Of a DNA stretch of 54,332 nucleotides, positions 1-11,511 are shown in pieces. The DNA lies in contig CACLPR010000006.1 in the NCBI GenBank assembly GCA_902608845.1, forward strand, positions 1-54,332, given 5' to 3'. Made by a program: the position numbers and the translations under genes. How positions within the stretch are numbered: position 1 is the stretch's first letter; each line of letters begins with the position of its first letter. The DNA is from an uncultured Pelagibacteraceae bacterium (GTDB lineage: Bacteria > Pseudomonadota > Alphaproteobacteria > Pelagibacterales > Pelagibacteraceae). The notes under the pieces are model-generated. The model did not search any database, was not told the origin of the DNA, and was given only the letters and a program-made list of their open reading frames with translations.

Positions 1-789
1 TGTATTATCCATTTCTAATTGATCTTTAAATAGTGAAGTAGCAGGGTCATGACCAATAGCAATAAATAAACCATCAATTTTTAACTCTGACATTTTGTTA
101 GTTTTAATATTTTTGATTTTTAAACCTTTTACATTTTTTGGTTCTTCATCGCCCATTACTTCTTCAACAACCGAATCCCAGATAATTTCAATTTTTTTGT
201 TTTCCATTAATTTTTTTTGCAAAAGTTTTTCTGCTCTTAGTTCATTTCTTCTATGAATTAACTGTACTTTTGAGGCAAATTTTGTAAGAAACATTGCTTC
301 TTCAACTGCTGCATTACCACCACCAACTACTGCAACTGTTTTATCTTTAAAAAAGAAACCATCGCATGTTGCACATGCCGAAACTCCAAATCCTTTAAAT
401 TTTTCTTCAGACTCAATATTTAGCCATCTTGCTTGTGCACCTGTTGAAATTATAATTGTGTCTGCAGTATATTTTTGCCCACCATCGCCTATTGCTTCAA
501 AAGGTTTAGATTTTAAATTTACAGATTGTATATGATCTTCGACTAAATCCGTTCCCACTGCTTTTGCTTGCTCTCTCATTTGTTCCATTAGCCATGGTCC
601 TTGTATTACATCAGCAAATCCTGGATAGTTTTCAACATCAGTTGTAATTGTAAGTTGACCGCCTGGTTGCATACCTGCAACTAACATTGGTTTCAGCATT
701 GCTCTTGCAGCATAAACAGCTGCAGTGTAACCTGCTGGACCAGATCCAATTATTAACACTTTTGTATGTTTAGTTGGTTTTTCACTCAT
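1..789 (-). CDS. trxB: Thioredoxin-disulfide reductase, partial (C-terminus runs off the left edge)
   Basis: Reverse-strand translation from ATG at 789: MSEKPTKHTKVLIIGSGPAGYTAAVYAARA...ACATCDGFFFKDKTVAVVGGGNAAVEEA; FAD GxGxxG motif, CATC redox motif and NADPH GGGNAA motif. Not in the ORF track because it is open at the window edge. Confidence 0.95.
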   Translation of the reverse strand, partial: MSEKPTKHTKVLIIGSGPAGYTAAVYAARAMLKPMLVAGMQPGGQLTITTDVENYPGFADVIQGPWLMEQMREQAKAVGTDLVEDHIQSVNLKSKPFEAIGDGGQKYTADTIIISTGAQARWLNIESEEKFKGFGVSACATCDGFFFKDKTVAVVGGGNAAVEEAMFLTKFASKVQLIHRRNELRAEKLLQKKLMENKKIEIIWDSVVEEVMGDEEPKNVKGLKIKNIKTNKMSELKIDGLFIAIGHDPATSLFKDQLEMDNT

Positions 790-809
790 AGAGGTCTATA
801 TAGTTAATA

Positions 810-1754
810 ATGAGCAAATTAAAAGGTATTTTATTGACTGAGGGTATGCACGGAATGCTGAGCCAGGTTGAAGGCTTAGCTAAAGCTTTGGATATAGATT
901 TTACTCACCATAAGGTTGAACTAAATAATTTATGGAAGTTAATTCCACCAAAATTTACGCCAATTTCTCAAAGAGTTTATAAAAAAATTAATCAATCAGA
1001 TTATGATTTAATTATATCTTGTGGAAGAAAAAGTATAATTCCATCTATTCATTTGAAAAGTATTTCAAATAAAAAAGTATCTAATATTCATATTCAAGAC
1101 CCAAAAATAAACTTTAATTACTTTGATTTTATAGTTGCACCAGAGCATGATGGAATTAATGGATCTAATGTTATTACTACAAAAGGAGCTCTCCATTACC
1201 TTTCAGAAAATGAAATATTAGAGAGTAAGGATTATCTAAACGCTTTCATAAAAAAAGACCATAGAAAAATTTGGTGTTTAATAATGGGTGGACCAACAAA
1301 ATATTACGACTATTCAACTAAGAATATGAAACATATTTTTTCAATTTTTTATAAACTTTTAAAAAAACATGATTTTCAAATTGTTGTTATCCCATCAATG
1401 AGAACACCATTAAATACTATTCATTATGCAAAAGAATTTTTTGGTGAAAATCATACAGTTATAATGAATGTTGATAAAAAAGCTTACTTATCTGCGTTGG
1501 CTATATCTGAGAATATAATAGTAACTTGCGATTCTAGTTCAATGATTTCTGAGGCTGCCTTAACTGGAAAACCTGTTTATATTGCAAACATTTTACCCAG
1601 AAAAAATGATATAAGATTTCAAAGATTTAGAAATTTATTTAGAGAATTAAATATCACTAGAAATCTTGGAGAAGAAATAGAAACCTGGACCTATGAAAAA
1701 CTTGATGAAACTAATAGGGTTGCGAAAATTATTAAAGAGAAAATAAATAATTGA
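810..1754 (+). CDS. Mitochondrial fission ELM1-like family protein (DUF1022-type)
   Basis: 314 aa ORF; overall pattern (SCGRKSIIPSIHLK, LIMGGPTKYY, VTCDSSSMISEAALTGKPVYI) resembles bacterial ELM1-like/glycosyltransferase-fold proteins. Confidence 0.75.
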   Translation: MSKLKGILLTEGMHGMLSQVEGLAKALDIDFTHHKVELNNLWKLIPPKFTPISQRVYKKINQSDYDLIISCGRKSIIPSIHLKSISNKKVSNIHIQDPKINFNYFDFIVAPEHDGINGSNVITTKGALHYLSENEILESKDYLNAFIKKDHRKIWCLIMGGPTKYYDYSTKNMKHIFSIFYKLLKKHDFQIVVIPSMRTPLNTIHYAKEFFGENHTVIMNVDKKAYLSALAISENIIVTCDSSSMISEAALTGKPVYIANILPRKNDIRFQRFRNLFRELNITRNLGEEIETWTYEKLDETNRVAKIIKEKINN

Positions 1755-2419
1755 TGTCCTATTTAAATTCGATAATTAATAATTCAAAAAAATTTGATAG
1801 TCCATTTGTACATTGGGAATTAAATAAACCCCTCACTGATATTCAAATAAATGAGATAATAACAGCAGATATTTCTGATCCTTCAAAACATAATCTTAAT
1901 TACGATGGCACTAGAGCAATTGATGGAGGAGAAGGAAAATTTAGAGAAGGAATTTCAGATGGAGGTAAGGCCTTAAAATTTAGATGTTTTGTAACTAAGG
2001 AAAATTCAAATGAATTCCCTGGACTTACCAATCTAATTAAAGAACTTCAGAGTAAAAAAACTTATCAAAAAATATCAGAATTAATCAATAAAGATTTATC
2101 AAGTTCATATGTGAGAGTCGAAGTAATTTGTGATCGAGAAGGTTTCTGGTTAAAACCACATTGTGATATCAAAGAGAAACTTATGTCTTGTTTACTATTT
2201 GTAAATAAACATAATGAAAGTGAGGATTTGGGAACAGATTTTTATGATAATAAATTAAAACTCATAAAAACATTGCCTTATAAAGATAATTATGGATACT
2301 TTTTTTCAAGTGGACCTGATACTTGGCATGGGATGGAAAAAAAAGAAATAATCAAAGAGAGAAGATGTTTACAAGTAAATTATGTTACTTTTGAAACAGA
2401 TTGGAAAGTAGATAATTAA
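1754..2419 (+). CDS. 2OG-Fe(II) oxygenase family protein
   Basis: HxD (PHCDIKEK), distal WHG histidine and following Arg (RRCLQVNY) in the expected order. ATG at 1754 overlaps the upstream TGA stop; the track start (TTG 1751) is less likely. Confidence 0.7.
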   Translation: MSYLNSIINNSKKFDSPFVHWELNKPLTDIQINEIITADISDPSKHNLNYDGTRAIDGGEGKFREGISDGGKALKFRCFVTKENSNEFPGLTNLIKELQSKKTYQKISELINKDLSSSYVRVEVICDREGFWLKPHCDIKEKLMSCLLFVNKHNESEDLGTDFYDNKLKLIKTLPYKDNYGYFFSSGPDTWHGMEKKEIIKERRCLQVNYVTFETDWKVDN

Positions 2420-3141
2420 TTTTCCCAATCGAACCTTGGAAATGTATCAAAAACTTTAAAAATACCTTCAGACCAGGTATTACAAACTTTCGAATAATCC
2501 TCATCATTTAAACTTAAACATTTCAAAGAGGCTAATTTATTTTCATCTTTTTTATAGATGGCAAAATCTATTGGTGGGCCTACAGTAAGGTCACTTTTTA
2601 ATGTTGAGTCCATTGATATCAAAGCACACCTAGATGCATCTCCAATTGAAACATTCGGTTTTATAACTCTATCAAGTATTGGTTTTCCATATTTAACTTC
2701 TCCAATAACAAGATAGGGTTTACTGTCTGCTGGTCGTATGTAATTTCCTTGAGGGTAAATCAAATACAACTCTGGCCTTTGACCTTTAATTTGTCCACCA
2801 ATTATAAAAGTAGAACCTAGAAGAACATTATCAGTGTTAATTCCCTGAGGAGATGAATGTTCTATATTTAATGAACCTACATAAGAAGCTATTTGTTCAA
2901 AATCTTTGCAAGTATTTAAATTCATTATTCCAGATGAACTACCTAAATCTTTTTCGATTGATTTATAGACTGCCTGTGATGTTCCTAAATTTCCTGATGT
3001 AACAATTACTATTGTTCTATCCCCAACATCATGTGTAAACATTTTAGAATATATATTTACGTTATCTAAACCGGCGTTTGTCCTGGAGTCTGATGCAAAT
3101 ACCAATCCTTCGTTTGTTTTAATTCCTATACAATATGTCAT
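2416..3141 (-). CDS. Anbu-type proteasome-like peptidase (Ntn hydrolase)
   Basis: MTYCIGIKTNEGLVFASDSRTNAGLDN matches the Anbu N-terminus (Thr2 nucleophile after Met removal). Start moved from 3147 (MVMTYC) to ATG 3141 so that Thr follows Met. Confidence 0.88.
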   Translation of the reverse strand: MTYCIGIKTNEGLVFASDSRTNAGLDNVNIYSKMFTHDVGDRTIVIVTSGNLGTSQAVYKSIEKDLGSSSGIMNLNTCKDFEQIASYVGSLNIEHSSPQGINTDNVLLGSTFIIGGQIKGQRPELYLIYPQGNYIRPADSKPYLVIGEVKYGKPILDRVIKPNVSIGDASRCALISMDSTLKSDLTVGPPIDFAIYKKDENKLASLKCLSLNDEDYSKVCNTWSEGIFKVFDTFPRFDWEN

Positions 3142-3248
3142 GACCAATTCTTATTTAAAAAAGCCATATTTTTCAAACCTTTTATGTCATAGCTGATATT
3201 TAATTTTAGCATTTGTTTTGCAAATTTATTTAATAAAAAATCTTAAAT

Positions 3249-4694
3249 ATGGTTACTTCGTTTTGGAAAAACTACGATGCTAAATCCGCTTATGATGGAT
3301 ATTTAACGGAAGATAATAAGCTCAGAAAACACGCAAGAATAATGTCTGGTATTTTAGAAAGACATGGAACCAAAAAACTTCAAGAAATTGAAAAAAATTG
3401 TCAAAGTACGATAAGTGCTAGAGGAATAAATTTTAGAGTTTATGCAGCAAACAATAGAGCTGAGGAAAAAAAATGGCCATTAGATATTATTCCTCGAATA
3501 ATTCCTAAGACACAATGGAATAAAATTTCTAGAGGCTTAGTTCAAAGGGTAAAAGCATTAAACTTGTTTATTGATGATGTCTATAATAAGAAAAAAATTT
3601 TTAAAGATAAGGTGGTACCAAAAGACTTAATTTTTAACTCACCATATTATCTTAAAGAATGTGATGGAATTTCTCCAAAGTTTAAAGCGTGGGCTAATAT
3701 CTCAGGTGTAGATTTAATTAGGAATATAAATGGAGAATATTTAGTTCTTGAAGACAATTTACGTGTTCCATCTGGAGTTTCTTATATGTTAGAAAACAGA
3801 ATGGTGATGCGTGATGTATTTCCAGAATTATTTACAAGATATAAGGTTGCATCTGTTCATCAATATTCAAATAAACTTTATCAAAGCATGATCGAGTGTA
3901 TACCAAAAAAAACTGATAACCCTCATATGGTAGTTTTAACCCCTGGAATTTATAATTCGGCATACTTTGAACATTCCTTTTTAGCTGAACAGATGGGCAT
4001 AGCTTTAGTTGAGGGCAAAGATTTATTCGTTGAAAATGATTATGTTTATATGAAAACAGTTAAAGGAAAATTAAAAGTTGATTGTATTTACAGAAGATTA
4101 GATGACACGTTTCTTGACCCTAAGGTATTTAATAAAAATTCGTTAATTGGTGTCCCTGGTTTATTTAAATGTTGGAAAAAAGGGAACGTCGGAATAATCA
4201 ATGCACTTGGAACCGGTGTAGCGGATGATAAGGCGGTTTACTCTTATGTGAATAAAATGATCGTTTATTATTTGGGTGAACAACCAATATTAAATCAAGT
4301 TGAAACATTTCTTTGCGAAGATAAGGTTCATCGACAGCATGTGATTGAAAATATTTCTAAATTAGTAGTCAAACCTGCAAATGCTTCTGGAGGTTATGGA
4401 ATAATGATAGGACCTAAGGCCCCTAAAAAAGAGAGAGAAGAAGTTATAAAGAAAATTAAAAAAAATCCTAGAGATTTTGTGGCACAACCTTTAGAGATAT
4501 TATCCACAACACCAACTATATCAGAAAATGGAATTGAGCCGAGACATTTGGATTTAAGACCTTTTGTATTAAATGGTAAATCAACTTATGTCACAACAGG
4601 TGGACTAACAAGAGTTGCATTGAGAAAAGGAAGCACTATAGTTAATAGTTCTCAAGGTGGAGGATCTAAAGATACTATGGTCGTCGATACCTAA
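3249..4694 (+). CDS. Circularly permuted ATP-grasp protein (Anbu-associated type)
   Basis: 481 aa; [19 protein letters not shown]..., [40 protein letters not shown], typical of DUF404/DUF407-type circularly permuted ATP-grasp proteins. Confidence 0.88.
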   Translation: MVTSFWKNYDAKSAYDGYLTEDNKLRKHARIMSGILERHGTKKLQEIEKNCQSTISARGINFRVYAANNRAEEKKWPLDIIPRIIPKTQWNKISRGLVQRVKALNLFIDDVYNKKKIFKDKVVPKDLIFNSPYYLKECDGISPKFKAWANISGVDLIRNINGEYLVLEDNLRVPSGVSYMLENRMVMRDVFPELFTRYKVASVHQYSNKLYQSMIECIPKKTDNPHMVVLTPGIYNSAYFEHSFLAEQMGIALVEGKDLFVENDYVYMKTVKGKLKVDCIYRRLDDTFLDPKVFNKNSLIGVPGLFKCWKKGNVGIINALGTGVADDKAVYSYVNKMIVYYLGEQPILNQVETFLCEDKVHRQHVIENISKLVVKPANASGGYGIMIGPKAPKKEREEVIKKIKKNPRDFVAQPLEILSTTPTISENGIEPRHLDLRPFVLNGKSTYVTTGGLTRVALRKGSTIVNSSQGGGSKDTMVVDT

Positions 4695-7600
4695 TTTTCT
4701 TGGAGTGCTTTAACTCTAATTTTCTTTGTTTTAAGAGAGTTTATTGCTTCCAAAAAAGAGTATGCGGTAGACATGTTAGTACAATAAGGAATTTTATTTG
4801 CTAAAGTTCCTCTTCTTAAAGCTACAGCATCATTAATTCTGCTTTCACTATTTCCACCACCTGTATTTATAACTAAAGCAATTTTTTTAGAATTTAAAAC
4901 ATCAACTATATGTGGTTTACCACTACTTACTTTGTTGATTTTTCTACATTTCATTCCATTTTTTATTAATATTTCTGCAGTTCCACTTGTAGCTGATAAA
5001 GTAAATCCAAGTTTTATCAATCTTTGAGCAACACCAATAATCTCTTGTTTGTGGGAGTCTTTTACAGATAAAAATGCCAAACCTTTAGTAGGAAGGGAAT
5101 TTGCTGCTGCAATTTGACTTTTAGCGATTGCCATTCCAAAATCATCATCAAATCCCATCACTTCACCTGTTGATTTCATCTCTGGTCCAAGTAACAGATC
5201 ACTATCTGGGAATTTGTTGAATGGAAATACAGCTTCTTTAACAGCAAATTTTTTATTTGTTTTATATTTTAACTTATATTTTGAAAGTTTTTCACCTGCC
5301 ATTATTCTTGATGCAATTTTGGCCAATGGAATCCCATTAGCTTTCGATACAAATGGAACTGTTCTGCTTGCTCTTGGATTTACTTCAATAACAAATATTT
5401 CATCTTTTTTAATTGCAAATTGAATATTTAAAAGTCCTTTAACTTTTAATGCTAAAGCTAATTTTCTTGTTTGTATTTTAATTTCTTTTAAAATATTATC
5501 TTTGATAGAAACTGGAGGTAGACAACAAGCAGAGTCTCCAGAATGTACTCCCGCTTCTTCAATGTGCTGCATAATACCAGCAACATAAACACCTTTACCG
5601 TCAGAGATAGCATCCACATCAACTTCCATAGCGTGATCTATAAATTTATCGATTAAAATAGGATTTTGTTCTGAAGCTTTAAAAGCCTCATTAACAAACT
5701 TTTTAAGTTGGCTTTTATCATGAACAATTTCCATTGCTCTTCCACCTAAAACATATGAAGGTCTAACAACAACAGGCAGTCCGATTTTTTCACTTATTTT
5801 AATTGCTTGATCAAATTTGTAAGCAATTCCACTTTCTGCTTGTTTAAAATTTAATTTAATTAATAGATCTCTAAATCTATCTCTGTCCTCTGCAAGATCA
5901 ATGGAAGTATATTGAGTACCAAGTATTGGTAACTCATTCTCATGTAAAAATTTTGCTAATTTAATAGGAGTTTGGCCTCCAAATTGAGCAATAATCCCTA
6001 TAAGATTTCCCTTTGATTTTTCTTTTAGAATAATATTTTGAACATATTCCTCAACCAGTGGCTCAAAATATAGTCTATCGCTGGTGTCATAGTCTGTTGA
6101 AACTGTTTCAGGGTTACAATTAACCATTATTGTTTCAAATCCAGCTTCTTTCAGAGAAAAGCTTGCCTGACAACAACAATAATCAAACTCTATACCTTGT
6201 CCAATTCTATTTGGACCCCCTCCAAGTATTATTATTTTTTTCTTATTGCTAGGATTTGACTCACACTCTGTATTTAATGAAAAATTTCTTTGGTATGTGG
6301 AGTACATATATGGAGTAAAGGATTTAAATTCCGCTGCACAAGTATCTACCTTTTTAAATACAGGTAAAACTTTTAGCGCAACCCTTTTAGATCTAACAAT
6401 TTGTTCTTTTATTCCGGTGATTTTCGATAACTTTTTATCTGAGAAGCCAATAGATTTTATTCTATTAAATTCATTATATGTTTTAGGTAAACCTTTCTTT
6501 TTTATATTTTTTTCTTCATCTACTAGATCCTTAATTTGATTTAAAAACCAAGGATCAACATTTGATAATTTATATATTTTGTCTAAAGAAATATTTTTTC
6601 TAAAAGCTTCAGCAATTAATAATAGTCTATTTGGAATATTAACTTTTAAATTTTTTATAATATCTTTTCTTGAGTAGTTAAAAAAATTATCCAATCCAGA
6701 AAGTCCAGTTTCTAAAGATACCAAAGCTTTTTGAAAAGATTCTTTGAAATTTCTTCCAATTGCCATTGCCTCACCAACTGATCTCATTGAAGTTCCAAGC
6801 ATTGCTTTAGTATCTGAAAACTTTTCAAATGTAAATCTCGGTATTTTTGTAACAACATAATCAATTGTTGGTTCAAATGAAGCTGGAGTTACTTTTGTAA
6901 TTTCGTTTTTTAATTCATCTAAAGTGTATCCCACTGCAAGTTTAGCTGCTACTTTAGCGATTGGGAAACCCGTTGCTTTTGATGCAAGAGCAGAGGACCT
7001 TGATACTCTTGGATTCATTTCTATTATAACCATTCTTCCATTTCTTGGATTTATTGCAAACTGAACATTTGATCCACCCGTTTCAACTCCAATTTTTCTT
7101 AAGCAGGCAATAGATGCATTTCTCATGACCTGGTATTCTTTGTCAGTTAAGGTTAATGCAGGAGCAACTGTGATAGAGTCCCCAGTATGGATTCCCATTG
7201 GATCGACATTCTCTATTGAACAAATTATTATACAGTTATCCTTTTTGTCTCTTACAACCTCCATTTCAAATTCTTTCCAGCCTTCCAATGACTCTTCGAT
7301 TAAAACCTGATTTTGAGGGGACTCATTCATCCCAGTTTTGACAAGTTTAAAGAAATCCTTTTTGTTTTTAGCGATTCCCCCTCCCAAACCACCCAAAGTA
7401 AAAGATGGTCTAATTATTGCTGGTAATCCTATCTCCTTCAAACATTTAGCTGCATCTTTAAAGTGATTTATAATTCTTGATTTTGGCAGATCTAAACCAA
7501 TGTCAGACATGTTTTTTCTAAATTTTTTACGATCTTCAGCATTTTCAATTGCCTTAGACTTTGCACCTATCAATTCGATTTTGTATTTTTTAAGTAGTCC

Positions 7601-7915
7601 AGCTTTTTCAGCACTTATTGCTAAATTTAATGCTGTCTGTCCTCCCATTGTTGGTAAAATTGCGTTAGGTTTTTCTTTTTTAATAACTTCTTCTAAAACA
7701 GGAAGTGTGATTGGTTCAATATAGGTTTTATCAGCAACACCAGGATCAGTCATAATAGTTGCAGGATTTGAATTTATTAAAACTACCGCAAAACCCTCAT
7801 CTTTAAGAGCCTTACAAGCTTGTGTACCCGAATAATCAAATTCACATGCTTGTCCAATTATTATTGGGCCTGCTCCAACAACTAATATTTTTTTAATGTC
7901 TTTTCTTTTTGGCAT
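4691..7915 (-). CDS. carB: Carbamoyl-phosphate synthase large subunit
   Basis: 1074 aa, duplicated ATP-grasp domains, [38 protein letters not shown]. Confidence 0.98.
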   Translation of the reverse strand: MPKRKDIKKILVVGAGPIIIGQACEFDYSGTQACKALKDEGFAVVLINSNPATIMTDPGVADKTYIEPITLPVLEEVIKKEKPNAILPTMGGQTALNLAISAEKAGLLKKYKIELIGAKSKAIENAEDRKKFRKNMSDIGLDLPKSRIINHFKDAAKCLKEIGLPAIIRPSFTLGGLGGGIAKNKKDFFKLVKTGMNESPQNQVLIEESLEGWKEFEMEVVRDKKDNCIIICSIENVDPMGIHTGDSITVAPALTLTDKEYQVMRNASIACLRKIGVETGGSNVQFAINPRNGRMVIIEMNPRVSRSSALASKATGFPIAKVAAKLAVGYTLDELKNEITKVTPASFEPTIDYVVTKIPRFTFEKFSDTKAMLGTSMRSVGEAMAIGRNFKESFQKALVSLETGLSGLDNFFNYSRKDIIKNLKVNIPNRLLLIAEAFRKNISLDKIYKLSNVDPWFLNQIKDLVDEEKNIKKKGLPKTYNEFNRIKSIGFSDKKLSKITGIKEQIVRSKRVALKVLPVFKKVDTCAAEFKSFTPYMYSTYQRNFSLNTECESNPSNKKKIIILGGGPNRIGQGIEFDYCCCQASFSLKEAGFETIMVNCNPETVSTDYDTSDRLYFEPLVEEYVQNIILKEKSKGNLIGIIAQFGGQTPIKLAKFLHENELPILGTQYTSIDLAEDRDRFRDLLIKLNFKQAESGIAYKFDQAIKISEKIGLPVVVRPSYVLGGRAMEIVHDKSQLKKFVNEAFKASEQNPILIDKFIDHAMEVDVDAISDGKGVYVAGIMQHIEEAGVHSGDSACCLPPVSIKDNILKEIKIQTRKLALALKVKGLLNIQFAIKKDEIFVIEVNPRASRTVPFVSKANGIPLAKIASRIMAGEKLSKYKLKYKTNKKFAVKEAVFPFNKFPDSDLLLGPEMKSTGEVMGFDDDFGMAIAKSQIAAANSLPTKGLAFLSVKDSHKQEIIGVAQRLIKLGFTLSATSGTAEILIKNGMKCRKINKVSSGKPHIVDVLNSKKIALVINTGGGNSESRINDAVALRRGTLANKIPYCTNMSTAYSFLEAINSLKTKKIRVKALQEN

Positions 7916-9086
7916 GTTTTTTTACATCTTGAATAAAGTTTTTGAATAGGTATTGACTATCTTGAGGTCCAGGATTTGCTTCTGGATGATACTGAACAGA
8001 AAAGACAGGTTTGTTTTTAAGTTTAATTCCCTCAATAGTATCGTCAAAGAGTGACTTATGAGTAATTTGAATATTTTTAGATAAGCTTTTTTCTATAACA
8101 ACAAATCCATGATTTTGACTAGTAATCTCAACTGAATTATTTATTAAACTTTTGACTGGATGATTGGCACCCCTATGACCTAATTTCATTTTCTTTGTTT
8201 TTGCATCTAAAGACAAAGCTAAAATTTGATGACCAAGGCAAATTCCAAATATAGGATAATTCAATTTAATTAATTTTTGAACTGTATCAATTGCATATTT
8301 TCCAGTAGCTGCTGGATCTCCTGGTCCATTTGATAAAAAAATACCATCAGGTTTTAATTTCACAATTTCATCAGCAGTTAATTTACAAGAGACCACCTTT
8401 ACCTCACAGTTATAATTTGAGAAATATCTTAAAATATTTTTCTTTATCCCATAATCAACTGCGATAATTTTAAATTTCTTTTTTGTATTCTTCTTATATC
8501 CGATATCCTTTTTCCACGTTCTAAACCCTTTCCATGTATAAGTTTTTTTTGTTGATACTTCTTTAGCAAGATCTAATCCATTTAAGCCAGGCCATTTAAC
8601 TGACATATTAATTAGTTTTTTAATATTAAATTTACCTTTTTTATTATTTGTAATGGTACCTTTTGGGGCACCCTTATCTCTAATAAAGTTTGTTAAGCTT
8701 CTAGTATCTAATCCAGTTAATCCAACTATTTGATTTTTTTTAAGCCATTCATCTAATGTCTTCAATGCCCTATAATTTGATGGAGAAGTAATTTCGGAAT
8801 TAAATATTACACCTTTCGTCCAAATTTTATCTGACTCTAAATCCTCATTATTGGTTCCAACGTTTCCAATATGAGGAAATGTAAAGTTAATAATTTGTCC
8901 AGCATAAGACGGGTCTGATATGATTTCCTGATATCCTGTCAAAGATGTATTAAAACAAACCTCTCCAGTTGAAGTTCCTTCATATCCAAGCCCAATGCCT
9001 TTAAAAACCAGCTTGTTATCTAGAACTAAAATACCTGTTGGAAATTGATGATTAATTGCAATTTTATTTTTTTGTTTTTTGATCAA
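7893..9086 (-). CDS. carA: Carbamoyl-phosphate synthase small subunit
   Basis: [13 protein letters not shown] glutaminase nucleophile elbow; [15 protein letters not shown]; overlaps carB by 23 nt. Confidence 0.97.
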   Translation of the reverse strand: MIKKQKNKIAINHQFPTGILVLDNKLVFKGIGLGYEGTSTGEVCFNTSLTGYQEIISDPSYAGQIINFTFPHIGNVGTNNEDLESDKIWTKGVIFNSEITSPSNYRALKTLDEWLKKNQIVGLTGLDTRSLTNFIRDKGAPKGTITNNKKGKFNIKKLINMSVKWPGLNGLDLAKEVSTKKTYTWKGFRTWKKDIGYKKNTKKKFKIIAVDYGIKKNILRYFSNYNCEVKVVSCKLTADEIVKLKPDGIFLSNGPGDPAATGKYAIDTVQKLIKLNYPIFGICLGHQILALSLDAKTKKMKLGHRGANHPVKSLINNSVEITSQNHGFVVIEKSLSKNIQITHKSLFDDTIEGIKLKNKPVFSVQYHPEANPGPQDSQYLFKNFIQDVKKHAKKKRH

Positions 9087-9209
9087 TTACAACTCATAAG
9101 TTAAAGGTCTATACAATAAAACCTTTTTTTGCGCAACACATCTAATGTATATTTTGTAAAAAAAATATTTTTCTTTTTGAAGAATATTTTTAATACGCTA
9201 AAATTAAAT

Positions 9210-9674
9210 ATGTCATTAAGAGAAAGCATAGAGTTAGACTACAAAACAGCTTTAAAATCTAAAGATAAAAATAAAATATCAACTTATAGGTTAATTTTAT
9301 CCGGTATTAAAGATTTAGATATTAACAATAGATCTGGGGCAGAAAAAAAAGAAACAGATGATGAAGATATTAAGAAGTTATTAAAAAAAATGATTAAACA
9401 GCGTAACGAATCGATTGAATTGTATAAAAAAAACAATCGTAAGGATCTTCAGGAAATAGAAGAACAAGAAGTTGGAATAATTAGTCAATATTTGCCTAAA
9501 CAAATTAGCGAGGAGGATACTAAGAAAATTTGTGAAGAGGTAATTAAATCAACAGGAGCAAACTCAATTAAAGATATGGGAAAAGTTATAGGTGAATTAA
9601 AGAAAAATAATGCTGATAGTATCGATTTTTCAAAAGCAGGAGCAATTATAAAAGAATTATTAAATCAAAAATGA
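9210..9674 (+). CDS. yqeY: GatB/YqeY domain protein
   Basis: MSLRESIELDYKTALKSKDKNKISTYRLILSGIKDLDI...; internal ATG 9210 preferred over the track start 9129 because homology begins there. Confidence 0.88.
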   Translation: MSLRESIELDYKTALKSKDKNKISTYRLILSGIKDLDINNRSGAEKKETDDEDIKKLLKKMIKQRNESIELYKKNNRKDLQEIEEQEVGIISQYLPKQISEEDTKKICEEVIKSTGANSIKDMGKVIGELKKNNADSIDFSKAGAIIKELLNQK

Positions 9675-11446
9675 AATATCCAAAAGAGTACTTACAAGAA
9701 ATAAAAACTAGATTAAAAATTTCATCTGTAGTTTCAAAAACAGTTAATTTAAAAAAGAGAGGAAAGGAATATGTTGGCCTTTCACCATTTAAGACCGAAA
9801 AAACGCCATCATTTACAGTAAATGATGAAAAGGAATTTTATCATTGCTTTAGTACTGCTGAGCATGGAAATATTTTTGATTTTGTAATGAAGACTCAAAA
9901 TCTTAAATTTGGTGAGTCAGTCAAATATTTAGCAAATTTAGCAGGGATGAGACCTTATACATTTTCAAAAGAAGATGAGATAAGAGAAGAAAAGTGGAAC
10001 AAGTATAAAATGATATATGCAAAATATGTTGAATTTTATCATAAAGATCTTTTTAAAAACCCTTTAGCAAAAGCAGCGAAGGACTATTTAAAAAATAGAA
10101 ATTTAACTATTGAAGAAGTAAAGAAATTTAAAATTGGATATGTTTCAAATGATGAAAACTTCAAAGAAGAAATTTTCAAGGAATTTAATGAAAGTGAAAT
10201 CAGAGATACAGGATTATTTTATTTTGATGAAAATAAAAAAAAAAATGTAGATAGGTTTAAAGATAGAATAATTTTTCCAATAAATAATATTTCAGGTGAT
10301 CCAATAGCTCTTGGAGGTAGAACATTAAAAGATAATAATTATCTTGCGAAGTATATTAATTCACCAGAGACACCATTTTTCAAAAAAGGGTCTAATCTTT
10401 ACAATCTAGATTTTACAAGAAAACTTTCAAACACTATTGATAACGTATTTCTTGTTGAAGGTTATATGGATGTGGTTGGTCTTAGTAAAAATAAAGTGGA
10501 AAATGTAGTTGCAAATCTAGGCACTTCTTTAACTACAAGGCAAATATTAACTATTAATCAATTTTTTCAACATATCACTATTTGTTTTGATGGTGACGAA
10601 AGTGGATATAAAGCAGCTTTAAGAGCAGCAGAAAATTCTATTATTGAATTAAAACCTGAAAAAGAAATTTCGTTTTTATTCTTACCTAATAAACATGATC
10701 CAGATAGCTACGTTAATGAAAAGGGAAAGGATTTTTTTGAGGATTTTTCTAAAAATAATTCTGTGCCTATTCATAAATTTATATTTAATCACTATTCTAA
10801 AGAAATGAATGATAACCCTTCATCGAGAGCTATTTTTGAAAAAAAATTAAGATCAATTTCATCAACAATAAAAGATGAGTTCATTAGAAAGTATGTGCTT
10901 GAATATTTCTTAGAAAAAATTTCTGAATTAACACCAAATACAAATTTTAAATACAATAAAAATTACTCCAAACTTACAAAATCACTCAAATCAACTCAGA
11001 ATTATTACAATGAAACAAAGTCTTTATCAGCTATTGATATTAAAGAATTTTCTTTTCTATATATTTTGCTAAAAAAACCAGAGCTTATAAAAGATAACTT
11101 TAATTTAATTGAAAATGTAAAACTATTTAGTAGTGAAAATAAATTATTGTTTAAAGAAATTATTGATCAAACAAACAATTTTGAAAATACTAATCTAGAG
11201 AGTTTAAAAATTGACAAGAGTTTGATAGATAGGATTTTAAAATATGCATCTATAAAGCATATATTATTTAAAAACTCAAACGACGATCATAAAATTCTCG
11301 AAATTTTATCTGAGCTTATAAGAGATCTGAAAAATTATGAACTTGAATTAAGAATAATGGATTTAGAATCAAGATTTTCTGAGGATTTAAGTGAGACAAC
11401 ATTTAACGAGTTAAAAGAGCTCAAAAAACAACAAAAATTCAATTAA
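9671..11446 (+). CDS. dnaG: DNA primase
   Basis: Zn-binding N-terminus ([27 protein letters not shown]), [15 protein letters not shown] and FDGDESG. Confidence 0.97.
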   Translation: MKYPKEYLQEIKTRLKISSVVSKTVNLKKRGKEYVGLSPFKTEKTPSFTVNDEKEFYHCFSTAEHGNIFDFVMKTQNLKFGESVKYLANLAGMRPYTFSKEDEIREEKWNKYKMIYAKYVEFYHKDLFKNPLAKAAKDYLKNRNLTIEEVKKFKIGYVSNDENFKEEIFKEFNESEIRDTGLFYFDENKKKNVDRFKDRIIFPINNISGDPIALGGRTLKDNNYLAKYINSPETPFFKKGSNLYNLDFTRKLSNTIDNVFLVEGYMDVVGLSKNKVENVVANLGTSLTTRQILTINQFFQHITICFDGDESGYKAALRAAENSIIELKPEKEISFLFLPNKHDPDSYVNEKGKDFFEDFSKNNSVPIHKFIFNHYSKEMNDNPSSRAIFEKKLRSISSTIKDEFIRKYVLEYFLEKISELTPNTNFKYNKNYSKLTKSLKSTQNYYNETKSLSAIDIKEFSFLYILLKKPELIKDNFNLIENVKLFSSENKLLFKEIIDQTNNFENTNLESLKIDKSLIDRILKYASIKHILFKNSNDDHKILEILSELIRDLKNYELELRIMDLESRFSEDLSETTFNELKELKKQQKFN

Positions 11447-11511
11447 ATTTAAATCAGAATACAATAGATTTTTTTAATTTTAGCATTATATACATTCTGA
11501 ACTTTTTTATT

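Noticed and set aside
2416-3141. HslV protease as an alternative call
   Set aside because: N-terminus MTYCIGIKTNEGLVFASDSRTNAG and the ATP-grasp neighbour fit Anbu; no hslU nearby and no HslV TT(I/V) start.
4691-9086. Antisense ORFs on the plus strand at 5214-5423, 6246-6539, 7125-7310, 7500-7724
   Set aside because: All lie opposite confidently identified carB; sequences look like shadow translations of its codons with no recognisable domain.
9146-9200. AT palindromes upstream of yqeY (AAAAATATTTTT-type)
   Set aside because: Low-complexity A/T runs are common in this composition; no clear arm structure or location-specific argument.
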